NCBI GenBank assembly: GCA_003667865.1
Contig: CP033051.1
Location: 2,506,501 to 2,570,500 of the forward strand
Length of the DNA: 64,000 nt
Source of the DNA: Rossellomorea marisflavi
Lineage (GTDB): Bacteria; Bacillota; Bacilli; Bacillales; Bacillaceae_B
Reading direction: 5' to 3'
In this document: in pieces, positions 34,473-43,889 of the stretch
How the letters are laid out: each line of letters starts with the position of its first letter
How positions within the stretch are numbered: position 1 is the stretch's first letter
Program-made: the position numbers and the translations under genes
The notes under the pieces: model-generated
What the model was told of the DNA's origin: nothing
What the model saw: the letters and a program-made list of their open reading frames with translations, nothing else
Databases searched by the model: none

Positions 34473-35342
34473 ATGATTTATAGATTGTTAGCTTTAAATA
34501 TTGATGGAACGATTGTGGGCAATGGCGGACGTATTTCTAGAGAGACAAAGGAAGCCCTTGACTACGTTCGAGAAAAAGGAGTTTATGTTACGCTCGTATC
34601 TGGTAGGAGTTTTCCTTCAGCTACTAAGGTGGCAAGAGCTTTAGATATTGAAGAACATTTAGTCACACATCATGGGGCTTATATCGGGAAGGAAGAGGAA
34701 GATCCAATTCAAGTAAGTCGCTTGGATAAAGAACTAACATACGACTTAGTTCAATTTCTCGAAAGTTTTACTGCACGAATAGGCCTTGTTCATGAAGAAT
34801 ATTCCGTTATGAATAAGACGAATCCAAATCAAACCTTACTTGGAAGGATGACATGGTCTAGAGAATCCCGTTTTGTCTATAGCAAGCAATATGTCAATGT
34901 ATTAAGTGATTACTTATTAGAGAACCCGGAAGAATCTCCACTTATGACTGTTGAGTTTTTCTCCAAGCAAGAAGCAAGTGATGCGATTGAAGCATTAAGA
35001 GCAATGTATAACGAAGTAGATTGTATCAAGACAGGAGATTTAACGTACGCCATTGTTCGACGAGGTGTATCAAAGCTTCGAGGTTTACTGTTAGTAGCTG
35101 AGAAACTTGGAATTTCAAAAGAACAAATTGTTATGATTGGTTCTGGTGTGGATGATATAGATGCCTTTAACTGCTGTGGTTTAGGAGTAGCAATGAGAAA
35201 TTCATCTGCTGAAGTCAAAGCGGCAGCAGATTGGGTAACACGTTCACAAGAACAAAATGGAGTTGCCTACTTTGTGCACGAATTTTTCAGAAAACAACAA
35301 CCAATCGAATTCTTGAAGAAAATGAACATTATTAAGTCATAA
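34473..35342 (+). CDS. yhaX: HAD hydrolase, Cof type (YhaX)
   Basis: A 289-residue HAD-superfamily phosphatase-like protein of the Cof class. Motif I is unusual: LLALNIDGTIVGNGGRIS, in which asparagine stands where the nucleophile aspartate (DxDGT) is normal. Motif II is VTLVSGRSFPSA. Motifs III/IV are KLRGLLLVAEKLGISKEQIVMIGSGVDDIDAFNCCGLGVAMRNS (normally GDxxND). Several catalytic positions are changed, so it may be inactive as a phosphatase. Ribosome binding site TTAGGGGGGAACAC. Position matches yhaX. Confidence 0.85.
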   Translation: MIYRLLALNIDGTIVGNGGRISRETKEALDYVREKGVYVTLVSGRSFPSATKVARALDIEEHLVTHHGAYIGKEEEDPIQVSRLDKELTYDLVQFLESFTARIGLVHEEYSVMNKTNPNQTLLGRMTWSRESRFVYSKQYVNVLSDYLLENPEESPLMTVEFFSKQEASDAIEALRAMYNEVDCIKTGDLTYAIVRRGVSKLRGLLLVAEKLGISKEQIVMIGSGVDDIDAFNCCGLGVAMRNSSAEVKAAADWVTRSQEQNGVAYFVHEFFRKQQPIEFLKKMNIIKS

Positions 35343-35400
35343 TTTATTCTTCTTTTATTGGTTCATTAAATTAACGTTGTTATTAAATGGGTTCGTTGTT

Positions 35401-35510
35401 TTCCGCTCCAGATGCTTGCTTTCCGCGGGGCGGGAGTGAGCCTCCTCGCTTCGCTGTGGGGTCTCACTATTCCCGCTATGTCCCGCAGGAGTCAAGCATC
35501 TTCCGCTCCA
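35401..35510. repeat. GC-rich intergenic repeat R3
   Basis: A GC-rich palindrome that is nearly the reverse complement of 8911-9031: ends CCGCTCCAGATGCTTG / CAAGCATCTTCCGCTCC, with the shared centre 'gagcctcctcgcttcgctgtggggtctcac'. It lies in the 760-base gap between yhaX and hemZ, which also holds a terminator and repeat R4. Confidence 0.85.
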
Positions 35511-35612
35511 AACAACTAAGTACTAATAACACTTTGAGACTTAATTTTTGAATGAAACTTTCTTAATCCTGACATTTATTATAGAGTGATTAGGTCACAA
35601 GTTTATGATACC

Positions 35613-35662
35613 CCCGAACTATAGGTGAAATTTAAAAGATTCACTAATAGTTCGGGTTTTTG
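35613..35662 (+). terminator. terminator downstream of yhaX
   Basis: CCCGAACTAT (35613-35622) pairs with ATAGTTCGGG (35647-35656), with an inner GGTGA/TCACT stem and a TTTTTG tail. Confidence 0.8.
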
Positions 35663-35710
35663 TTTTTGTCTTTGATTAATGTATTAAATTTACATATATT
35701 TTTATGAAGG

Positions 35711-35898
35711 AATGGAATGAAGCGGAAGTCACTCGACTCTTACGGGAAATAGGAAAGGCGGAGCAAGGTTCCGTACCTACTGGACGGAACCCCACAGGAA
35801 CAAAGTGACGAGGGCTGTTATAAGAGCTAATGTTTGCAAGGCTTGAATTATAGGTGCATGTAGCGACCCGCGGAAAGCAAGCACCCTGGAGCGCAAAG
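35711..35898. repeat. GC-rich intergenic repeat R4
   Basis: About 190 bp with a strong hairpin at 767-791 of the 35 kb line (35767-35791; stem GGTTCCGT/ACGGAACC, loop acctactgg) and a right end (cgcggaaagcaagcaccctggagcg) like R2. The same loop occurs in R1 on a different stem. No gene inside. Confidence 0.7.
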
Positions 35899-35961
35899 CT
35901 ACTGATCAATTTAAAAGCAAATTCTTATTAAGTTAGACTAACAACCTAAAAAAATTTTTTT

Positions 35962-35995
35962 AGAAAGGACTGATCCTAATGGGTCAGTCCTTTCT
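35962..35995. other. perfect 12-bp hairpin before hemZ
   Basis: AGAAAGGACTGA (35962-35973) and TCAGTCCTTTCT (35984-35995) with a 10-base loop. No T run follows, so it may be a transcript end of another kind or a structured spacer. Confidence 0.5.
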
Positions 35996-36037
35996 GAATT
36001 AAGGAAAATAACACCAATAAGAACACAAAGGGATTTG

Positions 36038-36066
36038 TTGACCGTAATGATATCATTCTGTACACT
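36038..36066 (+). promoter_or_regulatory. hemZ promoter with palindromic operator
   Basis: TTGACC (36038-36043), 17-base spacer, TACACT (36061-36066). The spacer holds a perfect 12-bp palindrome, AATGATATCATT (36046-36057), ideally placed for a repressor. Which regulator binds cannot be told from sequence. Confidence 0.6.
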
Positions 36067-36102
36067 TAAATGGCTTATAGTTATGTAGAAAGGTGATTAA
36101 TT

Positions 36103-37602
36103 TTGAATATACAATGTAACGGCATTAATGATAGCCGCTTTATAAAACCATTACAAAATATAGCGAATCTATTTTTTGAGCATCCTACAGTCTCTTTAAC
36201 ACGGGTAGAAGAGCCCGATATTGAGATTACATTTTCGATTGAAACAGAAACAGTAGCACAAGCTTCCGCTCATTTACAAGTGAAGCACACCAATCAGTCA
36301 TTTTATGCTACTTTTCAAAAGGAATGGCTCGCATTCAATAATGAAAAAGAGCAGTTTAAGCAAGTAAAGCTCGTTGTGTCTCATGTTTACTTGAGCGTGT
36401 TACAAGACTACACAGGAATGCGACAAAAATGGGGGTTCTTAACAGGTGTTCGTCCTACTAAGCTCCTTCATAATCAAATGAAAATGGGTACACCACTTGA
36501 GGAAGCACATCAGTACTTACGAGATAACTATTTAATTACAGATGAAAAAATCGAATTGATGCAACGAATAGTCGATCGTCAGCTTTCGGTTGTGCCAGAT
36601 TTGTACAATTTGCAAGATGAGGTAAGTATCTATATCGGAATTCCTTTTTGCCCTACAAAGTGTGCCTATTGTACATTCCCTGCCTATGCGATTCTTGGCA
36701 AACAAGGACGAGTCGATAATTTCTTAGCTGGATTACATTATGAAATACAAGAAATCGGAAAGTGGTTAAAGCAAAAAGGGATAAAGATCACAACGATTTA
36801 CTATGGTGGGGGAACGCCAACAGCGATTACTGCTGAGGAGATGGATGCTCTTTATGAAGAGATGTATCAGTCTTTTCCTGATGTCGCAAATGTGCGTGAA
36901 GTAACGGTTGAGGCAGGAAGACCGGATACAATCACTCCTGAAAAGTTGGAAGTACTAAAAAAATGGAACATTGACCGAATTTCAATAAATCCACAATCCT
37001 ATACACAAGAAACGCTAAAAGCCATTGGAAGACATCATACTGTTGAAGAAACCATAGAAAAATTTCATCTTGCACGTAATATGGGGATGAAGAATATTAA
37101 TATGGATTTAATCATCGGACTTCCAGGTGAGGGTGTACCTGAATTCCAACATACGTTAGATGAAACAGAAAAGCTAATGCCGGAATCACTGACGGTCCAT
37201 ACATTATCTTTTAAAAGAGCGTCTGAGATGACAAAGAACAAAGAGAAGTATAAAGTAGCTGATCGTGAAGAAGTTGAGAATATGATGGAACTTGCTGAAA
37301 CTTGGACGAAGGAAAATGGATATACACCTTATTATCTGTACCGTATGAAAAACATTCTTGGAAACCTTGAAAATGTTGGCTATGCACTAGAAGGACAGGA
37401 TAGCATTTACAATATTATTATTATGGAAGAGGTTCAAACCATAATTGGAATTGGCTGTGGTGCTGCAAGTAAATTCATTGATCGCAGAACAGGTAAGATT
37501 ACTCAGTTTGCCAATCCGAAGGAACCTTTAGCCTATAATATGTCTTTTAAAGAGTACACAGATAAGAAAATTGATATACTTGAGGAACTATTTTCAAACT
37601 AA
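36103..37602 (+). CDS. hemZ: oxygen-independent coproporphyrinogen III oxidase-like HemZ
   Basis: A 499-residue radical-SAM protein. The 4Fe-4S/SAM motif CxxxCxxC is FCPTKCAYC with Cys183, Cys187 and Cys190. Then follow YYGGGTPTAITAEEMDAL and EVTVEAGRPDTITPEKL, typical of HemN/HemZ. It has the long N-terminal region of HemZ (about 175 residues, GFLTGVRPTKLLHNQM). Expected to decarboxylate coproporphyrinogen III, or a related porphyrin, without oxygen. TTG start after GAAAGGTGATTAATT. Followed by a good terminator. Confidence 0.88.
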   Translation: MNIQCNGINDSRFIKPLQNIANLFFEHPTVSLTRVEEPDIEITFSIETETVAQASAHLQVKHTNQSFYATFQKEWLAFNNEKEQFKQVKLVVSHVYLSVLQDYTGMRQKWGFLTGVRPTKLLHNQMKMGTPLEEAHQYLRDNYLITDEKIELMQRIVDRQLSVVPDLYNLQDEVSIYIGIPFCPTKCAYCTFPAYAILGKQGRVDNFLAGLHYEIQEIGKWLKQKGIKITTIYYGGGTPTAITAEEMDALYEEMYQSFPDVANVREVTVEAGRPDTITPEKLEVLKKWNIDRISINPQSYTQETLKAIGRHHTVEETIEKFHLARNMGMKNINMDLIIGLPGEGVPEFQHTLDETEKLMPESLTVHTLSFKRASEMTKNKEKYKVADREEVENMMELAETWTKENGYTPYYLYRMKNILGNLENVGYALEGQDSIYNIIIMEEVQTIIGIGCGAASKFIDRRTGKITQFANPKEPLAYNMSFKEYTDKKIDILEELFSN

Positions 37603-37609
37603 ATATATT

Positions 37610-37659
37610 AGCTGTTTGACAACATGTTACTGTACTCCAATTGTCAAACAGCTTTTTTT
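37610..37659 (+). terminator. terminator of hemZ
   Basis: AGCTGTTTGACAA / TTGTCAAACAGCT stem followed by TTTTTTT. Confidence 0.92.
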
Positions 37660-37744
37660 ATTGAAACAAACTACTTAAATTAATTTAAAATATTCTGTAA
37701 AATAAAAAGGGTTATAATTTCTATAATCTAATGGGGGGATACAA

Positions 37745-38317
37745 ATGATGAACTTGGTTCAAATACCGTTACTAGAAACAGAACATTATATTCTAAGGGA
37801 ACCTATGATAGAGGATGCGAAACAGTTATTTTTGTTTATGAAGGACAAAGATACAATGAAGTATATTACGCCACATCCGGTTACGGAATTAGAAAAAATG
37901 GAAGAAAAACTTCAAGCTCATCTTCAAGGGTTCCAAAATGAGAAAGAGATTCCTTGGGTTGTGACTCATAGGGAAACAGGTGAAATCATCGGTTTCTTTC
38001 GCTTACATAAGTTAAACATGTGGCATCGGAAAGCCGAAATGGGAACGACAATAAAAAAGGACTATCAGCAAAAAGGGGTTATGACGGAAATTTTAAGGAG
38101 TATCATACCATACTGTTTTGAGGAGTTAAACCTAAACAGATTAGTTGGGGACATCTTTTCCTCAAATCAAGGATCACAAAAGCTGTTGGAACGTTGTGGC
38201 TTTCATAAGGATGGAGTTCTCCGTCAAACGGACTTTGATGGAAAGGAATATCATGATACAGTTGTGTATTCAATGTTGAGAAGTGAATATGAGCAGAAGA
38301 AGGAATTTTTCCTTTAA
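37745..38317 (+). CDS. GNAT acetyltransferase, RimJ/RimL family
   Basis: A 190-residue acetyltransferase: LETEHYILREPMIEDAKQLFLFMKD (N-terminal RimJ/L block), TGEIIGFFRLHKLN, EMGTTIKKDYQQKGVMTEILRSII (acetyl-CoA loop QxxGV near residues 110-115), LNLNRLVGDIFSSNQGSQKLLERCGFHKDGVLRQ. Likely acetylates an N-terminal amine; substrate unknown. Ribosome binding site GGGGGGATACAA. Monocistronic, with a strong terminator shared with the convergent kinase gene. Confidence 0.82.
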   Translation: MMNLVQIPLLETEHYILREPMIEDAKQLFLFMKDKDTMKYITPHPVTELEKMEEKLQAHLQGFQNEKEIPWVVTHRETGEIIGFFRLHKLNMWHRKAEMGTTIKKDYQQKGVMTEILRSIIPYCFEELNLNRLVGDIFSSNQGSQKLLERCGFHKDGVLRQTDFDGKEYHDTVVYSMLRSEYEQKKEFFL

Positions 38318-38327
38318 CATAATTATA

Positions 38328-38369
38328 AATAGAAAGGTACCTCCAGAACAGAAGGTACCTTTCTATTTA
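38328..38369. terminator. bidirectional terminator
   Basis: AAATAGAAAGGTACCT / AGGTACCTTTCTATTT, a 16-bp perfect stem between the GNAT and histidine kinase genes. Confidence 0.88.
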
Positions 38370-38392
38370 TGTTGAGTCAATTCGTTAATTCG

Positions 38393-39652
38393 TTATTTCA
38401 TTGATGCTTTTGTAAGGGGCAATGATATTTTTACAGCTGTACCCTTATCAGGCTCACTTTTATATTCTATGGTACCATTCATTTCCCTTACAATTTTGTT
38501 CGTAACCATACTTCCTAATCCTGTACCCTTTGTTTTCGTCGTATAAAAAGGCAAACCAATCTTTTCTAGCTGCTCAATGGCCATCCCTTTACCGGTGTCT
38601 GTTACAATAATGTGAATCAAGTTTTTAGAAGTATCAGGCTGTAATTCAATGTTGATTTGTCCCTGTTCATGTATTGATTCTATTCCATTTTTGATTACAT
38701 TCATTAGAGCTTGTTTTAGGTATTGCTCGTCACCTTTAATAAAGTATGATTTTTCTTCTTTAAAACTAATCGTAGTGTTCGAGTATGAAGCTAATGGTCG
38801 TAAAAGTTCAACCGAATCAAATATAATGTTGTTCAAATTGATGATTGATAACTGAAATTTCTCCGGTTTTGCTACATTTAGATAGTTCGTAATAATTTTA
38901 TTTGTACGATCCAGTTCATCAAGAATTAACGGAGAGAATTTTTTAAGCTGTTCATCGTTTGTACCCGTACTAAGGTGTTGAATAAAGCCTCTTACAGTTG
39001 CAAGTGGATTTCGGATTTCATGTGCAAATGATGCAGCCATTTGTCCAACCATATTCAGCTTATCTAGGTAGACCATCTCTTCAATTTGTTTATTCGTTCG
39101 AATCAAACTCTCAATAATAAATACTAAAGCAATAAAGGTAAAACAAAAAATGGAGAAGTAGATAATGTAAAATTTCAAGTCCAAAAATGACACGGTATAA
39201 TCAATCACTAAGATATATAGGGTTGAATAGATTAGTAAAATTAAGGCGCTTAATGAAAACTTGTATTTTGTTTTTAAGAATGATTTTCTAAATACTAATG
39301 CAGTCACAAAAGCTAGTAGATTTACGGCTATACCGACATCAGCATAAGGTCCTGATATGATAAAGCGGCTAATGGAAACACTCATTAGCACAATCGTCCC
39401 TGGAAAAAAACCTGCATATAATGTGGTTATGAGGATGGCAATCATTCTAAGGTCGAAATGGGTTGTACCTAATGTTTCAATAGGATAAAGCATGCAAAAT
39501 AGAGCACCAAATGCTCCAAAAAAACCATAGGTGATCTTTTGCTTAAGAGAAGTCGATTGCTTATATGAAAAAGGGAAAAATAAATTGGCATTAAAAGTGA
39601 ACGAAAAAAGTATTGTTATATTTACTAATAGTGTCTTAATTAATGTGAGCAA
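38393..39652 (-). CDS. membrane sensor histidine kinase, KinB-like
   Basis: A 419-residue kinase with a membrane sensor of about six hydrophobic segments (residues 1-180), of the 5TM-LYT type seen in KinB. The HisKA domain contains the phospho-accepting histidine: MAASFAHEIRNPLATVRGFIQHL (about 205-227). The ATPase domain shows N box ALMNVIKNGIESI, G1 VTDTGKGM, F box GLPFYTTK and G2 GTGLGSMV. No response regulator is adjacent, as for sporulation phosphorelay kinases. TTG start after GCGGAGGATATCGCC. The signal is unknown. Confidence 0.82.
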   Translation of the reverse strand: MLTLIKTLLVNITILFSFTFNANLFFPFSYKQSTSLKQKITYGFFGAFGALFCMLYPIETLGTTHFDLRMIAILITTLYAGFFPGTIVLMSVSISRFIISGPYADVGIAVNLLAFVTALVFRKSFLKTKYKFSLSALILLIYSTLYILVIDYTVSFLDLKFYIIYFSIFCFTFIALVFIIESLIRTNKQIEEMVYLDKLNMVGQMAASFAHEIRNPLATVRGFIQHLSTGTNDEQLKKFSPLILDELDRTNKIITNYLNVAKPEKFQLSIINLNNIIFDSVELLRPLASYSNTTISFKEEKSYFIKGDEQYLKQALMNVIKNGIESIHEQGQINIELQPDTSKNLIHIIVTDTGKGMAIEQLEKIGLPFYTTKTKGTGLGSMVTNKIVREMNGTIEYKSEPDKGTAVKISLPLTKASMK

Positions 39653-39893
39653 GGCGATATCCTCCGCTGGAACAAGGCTAGATGAAGTGATTCTACTATA
39701 ACTAGGATATCAATCAAAGGAAAGATACTCAATAACAAATAAAAAAACAATCTTAGACCTAAATGTAAATGGTTCATCTTAAAGGTGTACAATATATAGT
39801 TGAAATAAAAATGTGGTGAGGCAAACGGACATCCGTTTTATTATGACCTTTTTTGGATTATGGAGTTTTGACAATATCAATATTATTTCTTCG

Positions 39894-40072
39894 CGGACAT
39901 TTATTCCTTTATTTTAACAGAATGCTCTCATTTTGAGGGTTTTGTGGACATTTATTCCGCTATTTAACCTACATTACTATGAATTTGCTCCAGTCTTGCT
40001 AAATAACGGAACAAATGTCCGCCAGCACCTCATAATCATTGTTTTTACGGATATTAACGGAACAAATGTCCG
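39894..40072. repeat. 179-bp four-unit palindromic element, copy B
   Basis: Forward units start at 39894 and 39945; reversed units end at 40021 and 40072. Spacing (51, 77, 51 bp) is identical to copies A and C. It fills the 511-base gap between the divergent kinase and PhzF genes, both on the minus strand. A perfect palindrome AAACGGACATCCGTTT sits just outside at 39823-39838 and reuses the CGGACAT head of the unit. Confidence 0.9.
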
Positions 40073-40163
40073 ATGATTTTTACTAAACATTCCTAGTAAG
40101 AGAGTTCAATAAAACCTCATATCTATAAAGTTTGTTGCTTGTACACTAAAAGTAGTCCTATAG

Positions 40164-41075
40164 TTAAAGATACAACTCACCTGTTCCTACAATAATTGAT
40201 GCCCCTCCAATAGAAACTTTATGAAACATCTCATGTTTTTTCTGTATCTTTATGGATATAAAACTAGGTCGGTTCATCTGAATGCCTTGTTCACTAATCA
40301 TGTGGTAATGACCTTGATTGCCCTCTATTAATCCATACGTAACTATATAACACCCTAGAGGTCCACTTGCACTACCTGTAGCGGGGTCTTCAGAAATCCC
40401 CATGGCTGGTGCAAACATTCTTGAATGTACATGGCTCTCTTTATGTGTAGTCTCTAAAGTAAAGGCAAAAATATGGCTTGTTTCTTCAAGCTTGGAGAAT
40501 TCATCCTTCCAAATGTCTAATCGTAATTGAATGTTGTTCATAGCATGTAATGTCCTTACTGGAATGTATAAGAATGGTACACCTGCTGATACGGTTTGGA
40601 TAGGATATCTGTTGTCAATATCTTCAATATCCAATGAGAGCAGCTCTGCAATTTTTTCTGGATTCGAGTAAGGCTCATAAAAGGTCGGGATCGGTTGTAT
40701 CATCTCAGTAGTTGTAATCTTGCCATCTATTTGATTTATAAGGACTTCAATATTACCGACATTTTCTTCAAATATATAGTGATTGCTGCCAGGACTCACT
40801 GGAATCATACCTTTTGCCGCAAGTAAATAAGCTGTACCAATTGTTGGATGTCCCGCCATTGGAAGCTCAGTGTTAGGCGTAAAGATTCTTAACCGTTTAC
40901 TACTCGGAGTGGAACCTGGTAAAACAAAAACAGTCTCTGATAAATTCAGCTCTTTAGCAATCGTTTGCATTGTTTCTGTTGGAAGGAGGACTTCATCAGT
41001 GAATACAGCTAATTGATTTCCTCCAAAGGGTTGCTCTGTAAATACATCTAAAAGCCAATAACGAAGGCACTTCAT
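40164..41075 (-). CDS. PhzF-family isomerase/epimerase
   Basis: A 303-residue protein of the PhzF fold, related to diaminopimelate epimerase. The general-acid/base glutamate lies in the NLSETVFVL block (about residues 44-52); [33 protein letters not shown] and [24 protein letters not shown] are the family landmarks. Reaction in this organism is unknown; most Bacillus members are not in phenazine pathways. Ribosome binding site AGGTGGGGGAAGATT. Confidence 0.88.
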   Translation of the reverse strand: MKCLRYWLLDVFTEQPFGGNQLAVFTDEVLLPTETMQTIAKELNLSETVFVLPGSTPSSKRLRIFTPNTELPMAGHPTIGTAYLLAAKGMIPVSPGSNHYIFEENVGNIEVLINQIDGKITTTEMIQPIPTFYEPYSNPEKIAELLSLDIEDIDNRYPIQTVSAGVPFLYIPVRTLHAMNNIQLRLDIWKDEFSKLEETSHIFAFTLETTHKESHVHSRMFAPAMGISEDPATGSASGPLGCYIVTYGLIEGNQGHYHMISEQGIQMNRPSFISIKIQKKHEMFHKVSIGGASIIVGTGELYL

Positions 41076-41281
41076 AATCTTCCCCCACCTAAAAATTTTT
41101 TTGCTATTCGAATCTTATATTGACCAAATTCGAAGGCAATGGACCCTCGCATTTCGAGAAAAATCATCTATTTTATTATAATGCTTCATCTTAGTAAGTC
41201 ATAGTATAAGCGATCTCATGTTTCAGGAAGAGCTATTGAGTGAAAAGGAAAAATAAGAAGGTAGTAAGGAGTGGTTGTACA

Positions 41282-42565
41282 TTGGATAGCTTGAAAAAAT
41301 TTCTGCTTTTTTTCATCATTGTTTACACAATGATAGGGTGCTCTAATGGGGAAGAGACTTCAAATGAGACTAGTAATAACAACAATGAACATACTCAATC
41401 TCAAGAACAAGATGAAACACATAATCAGCAAGAAAAACCTAGTCCAGATGATTCTGAAAGACAGTTACCGGAAGAGAAGGCAATAGATATTTTGCAAAAG
41501 TATAAAGAGACATTCATGGTCGAGACTAGTGCAAATGGTGATGTTCAAGACTTTGAATCGAAAAAAGAAATCGTAAATCATTATAAATCAATTATGTCTA
41601 CTGACCTTGCAGAAGCGTATGTAAATCAGTATTTTAAAGAAGAGTCAGGTAACTTAAAAATAATTGCAACAGAAGCTCCAATTTGGTTTGATGAAACACA
41701 GCCCTTTCAATTTGAAAACATCAATGATTCAACGTACCATGTTATTCAAGAAAGACAAAGTGAGCTTTATGGTCATAAAGAATTTACTTTTGAACTAACT
41801 TATTCGGAAAATAACTGGGTGGTTAATCGTGTTAAAAGTGATGAGATAGGGTTTACTAAAGAAGAAGCTGAAGAGCTAGTTCGAAGAGAAGCGAATATAG
41901 AAATCGGAACCGAAACAAAAGTAGCATTTGATCATAAGAAAGATGGCCAATTTATCATTCATGTGTATGATGTTATCGAAAATGATGGTACAACCCACAA
42001 TGCAACAAGGGGTTGGTTTAAGGTTGACCCAGAGGCGAAACAAGTAACAAATATGTTTGATAATCAAGAGCACATAACTACGGTTATTAAGGAAAAGGGG
42101 CAGGAAATTGTCAACGCTCTTTCTAAAGGAGAGATGGAGAACGTCTCAACTTACGTCCATCCCGAGAAAGGACTCCTTATTTCACCACACATATATATTG
42201 ATCAAGATGCGATTGTTCTAAAAAAGCAAGAAGTAGCCAACGTACTTCAAAATAAGAATGAATATACCTGGGGATATCATGATGGCAGTGGGAAGCCAAT
42301 GATTTCAACACCTAAGGAATACTTCAAAAGATATGAGAACTTTATAAACGCAGATGAAATTACAGTAGATAATATAAAGCAAAGAGGGAACACATCTCCA
42401 AACATAAAAGAAACATTTCCAGAATCTCATGTTGTAGAGTTTTACTTAGATGGTACTTCAGAAAACAACCATATGGACTGGAGTAGCCTATACATTGTAT
42501 TTGAGATGGACGCTCATGGAGAGTGGAAGGCGGTTGCGTTCGTAAGTGATCACTGGTCAATTTAA
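41282..42565 (+). CDS. large lipoprotein of unknown function
   Basis: A 427-residue exported lipoprotein. From TTG 41282 (AAGGAG 10 bases upstream) the signal peptide is MDSLKKFLLFFIIVYTMIGC, with the lipid-bearing cysteine at residue 20. This fits better than the upstream GTG at 41240, which adds 14 charged residues. Next comes a long linker rich in N/E/Q/T (about 21-60) and then mixed alpha/beta domains (EKAIDILQKYKETFMVETSANGD, SELYGHKEFTFELTYSENNWVVNRVKSDEIGFT, KVDPEAKQVTNM). Family not recognised. Likely acts at the outer face of the membrane. Confidence 0.75.
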   Translation: MDSLKKFLLFFIIVYTMIGCSNGEETSNETSNNNNEHTQSQEQDETHNQQEKPSPDDSERQLPEEKAIDILQKYKETFMVETSANGDVQDFESKKEIVNHYKSIMSTDLAEAYVNQYFKEESGNLKIIATEAPIWFDETQPFQFENINDSTYHVIQERQSELYGHKEFTFELTYSENNWVVNRVKSDEIGFTKEEAEELVRREANIEIGTETKVAFDHKKDGQFIIHVYDVIENDGTTHNATRGWFKVDPEAKQVTNMFDNQEHITTVIKEKGQEIVNALSKGEMENVSTYVHPEKGLLISPHIYIDQDAIVLKKQEVANVLQNKNEYTWGYHDGSGKPMISTPKEYFKRYENFINADEITVDNIKQRGNTSPNIKETFPESHVVEFYLDGTSENNHMDWSSLYIVFEMDAHGEWKAVAFVSDHWSI

Positions 42566-42583
42566 TTTCACACAGTAATCAGA

Positions 42584-42643
42584 GAGTTAACGGAGGCATT
42601 TAATATTTGCATCATTTGATTCTGTTTCCGTTAACTCCTCGTT
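42584..42643 (+). terminator. terminator after the lipoprotein gene
   Basis: GAGTTAACGGA (42584-42594) / TCCGTTAACTC (42627-42637), then a short T-rich tail. Confidence 0.75.
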
Positions 42644-42848
42644 TTATCAATCGTTTAGTAAGTTACCTATTATATTTTCAACAACTAATTAGTTGTGGTA
42701 ATTACATAGATTAAATCAATATTTTCTGTGAGTAAATGTAGTATGTATCCTCTATTGTGAACAGCTGCTCTTATAGTAAGATTATAATCATAGTATAGGC
42801 TTGATATAATGTAATAAATATAACCTCAAAGAAAGAAGGAAACTTGAA

Positions 42849-43190
42849 ATGAGTACAGTCGCAATAGAATTAGCCCAAAAGCAATTAGATGCATACAATA
42901 ATAAGAATATTGAAGCATTTCTCGACGTCTACAGTAACGATGTGATCGTGATGGAATTCCCTTCAAATAATATCATTTATACAGGGATTGATAACATGCG
43001 AGAGGTTTATACAAAGCTATTTAATCATAACCCGAATCAGCATGCTGAGTTACGTTCTAGAATAGCGTATCAAAACATAGTCATTGACCATGAATGGGTT
43101 ACAGGTAGAGCGAATGGTATTGAAGTAGAAGCAGTTGCTATGTATGAAGAGAGCGGAGGAGAAATTTCAAAGGTCTGGTTTATTAGATAA
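42849..43190 (+). CDS. SnoaL/NTF2-like protein
   Basis: A 113-residue cone-shaped-fold protein with the SnoaL/nuclear-transport-factor-2 pattern: ALEQ-like opening helix (IELAQKQLDAYNNKNIEAFLDVYSNDVIVMEFPSNNIIYTGIDNMREVYTKLF), then beta sheet to EISKVWFIR. In this family the pocket binds a small ligand; function cannot be read. Ribosome binding site AGAAGGAAACTTGAA. Starts a run of small metabolic genes. Confidence 0.75.
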   Translation: MSTVAIELAQKQLDAYNNKNIEAFLDVYSNDVIVMEFPSNNIIYTGIDNMREVYTKLFNHNPNQHAELRSRIAYQNIVIDHEWVTGRANGIEVEAVAMYEESGGEISKVWFIR

Positions 43191-43247
43191 GTTAATCTAT
43201 CATAATGAGAGCTCAACTAATTTCCACTGGATAAATAAGGAGAAAAT

Positions 43248-43871
43248 ATGGAACATGAGATGTTAAAAGTATTTGATGGACAAAGACAACATATTGGTGA
43301 GGCAGCACGTGTTGAGGTACATAATAAAGGTCTATGGCATGAAACATTTCACTGCTGGGTAATAAGTACATCCACTTCGAATCCACGAATTTATTTGCAA
43401 TTAAGAAGTGATAGAAAAAAAGATTTTCCCAATCTATTTGACATTACCGCTGCAGGACATATTTTGATGAATGAAACAATGGAAGACGGAGTACGCGAAA
43501 TTAAAGAGGAGATTGGACTTTCCTTAGACTATAAAGACTTGCAGTTCTTAGGAGTTGTTAAAAACTGTATTGTAACAGAAGGATTTATTGATAAGGAGCA
43601 CTCCTACATCTTTTCTTATGAGTTTGATGGGGCCGTTGAGGATTTTAAGCTTCAGCCAGAAGAGGTGTCAGGTATTGTAGAAGCAGACTTAGATGAATTT
43701 ATTAACATGCTCCTGGGGAATCATGATACATTAAAGGTAGAAGGGTATTCTATTAACTCGCTAGGAAAGAAGAGTGCCCTTAAGAAAGAAATAGGATTAA
43801 AAGACTTTGTTCCACATGAGAAACAGTATTTTATTGAGGTTGCACATTTAATAAGCCAAACCATTGCGTAA
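43248..43871 (+). CDS. NUDIX hydrolase
   Basis: A 207-residue Nudix protein. The Nudix box is visible: GHILMNETMEDGVREIKEEIGL (G-x5-E-x7-REU-x-EE-x-G-U, about residues 67-88). The layout, with the HETFHCWVIS beta region and LRSDRKKDFPNLFDITAAGH, resembles isopentenyl-diphosphate isomerase-like Nudix enzymes of Bacillus. Substrate unknown. Ribosome binding site AAGGAGAAAAT. The next gene begins 18 bases after it, probably co-transcribed. Confidence 0.87.
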   Translation: MEHEMLKVFDGQRQHIGEAARVEVHNKGLWHETFHCWVISTSTSNPRIYLQLRSDRKKDFPNLFDITAAGHILMNETMEDGVREIKEEIGLSLDYKDLQFLGVVKNCIVTEGFIDKEHSYIFSYEFDGAVEDFKLQPEEVSGIVEADLDEFINMLLGNHDTLKVEGYSINSLGKKSALKKEIGLKDFVPHEKQYFIEVAHLISQTIA

Positions 43872-43889
43872 GAAAAAAGGGGGCCTAAG

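Noticed and set aside
35676-35909. 77-residue minus-strand ORF
   Set aside because: It runs entirely through GC-rich repeat R4; the frame is open only because of base composition.
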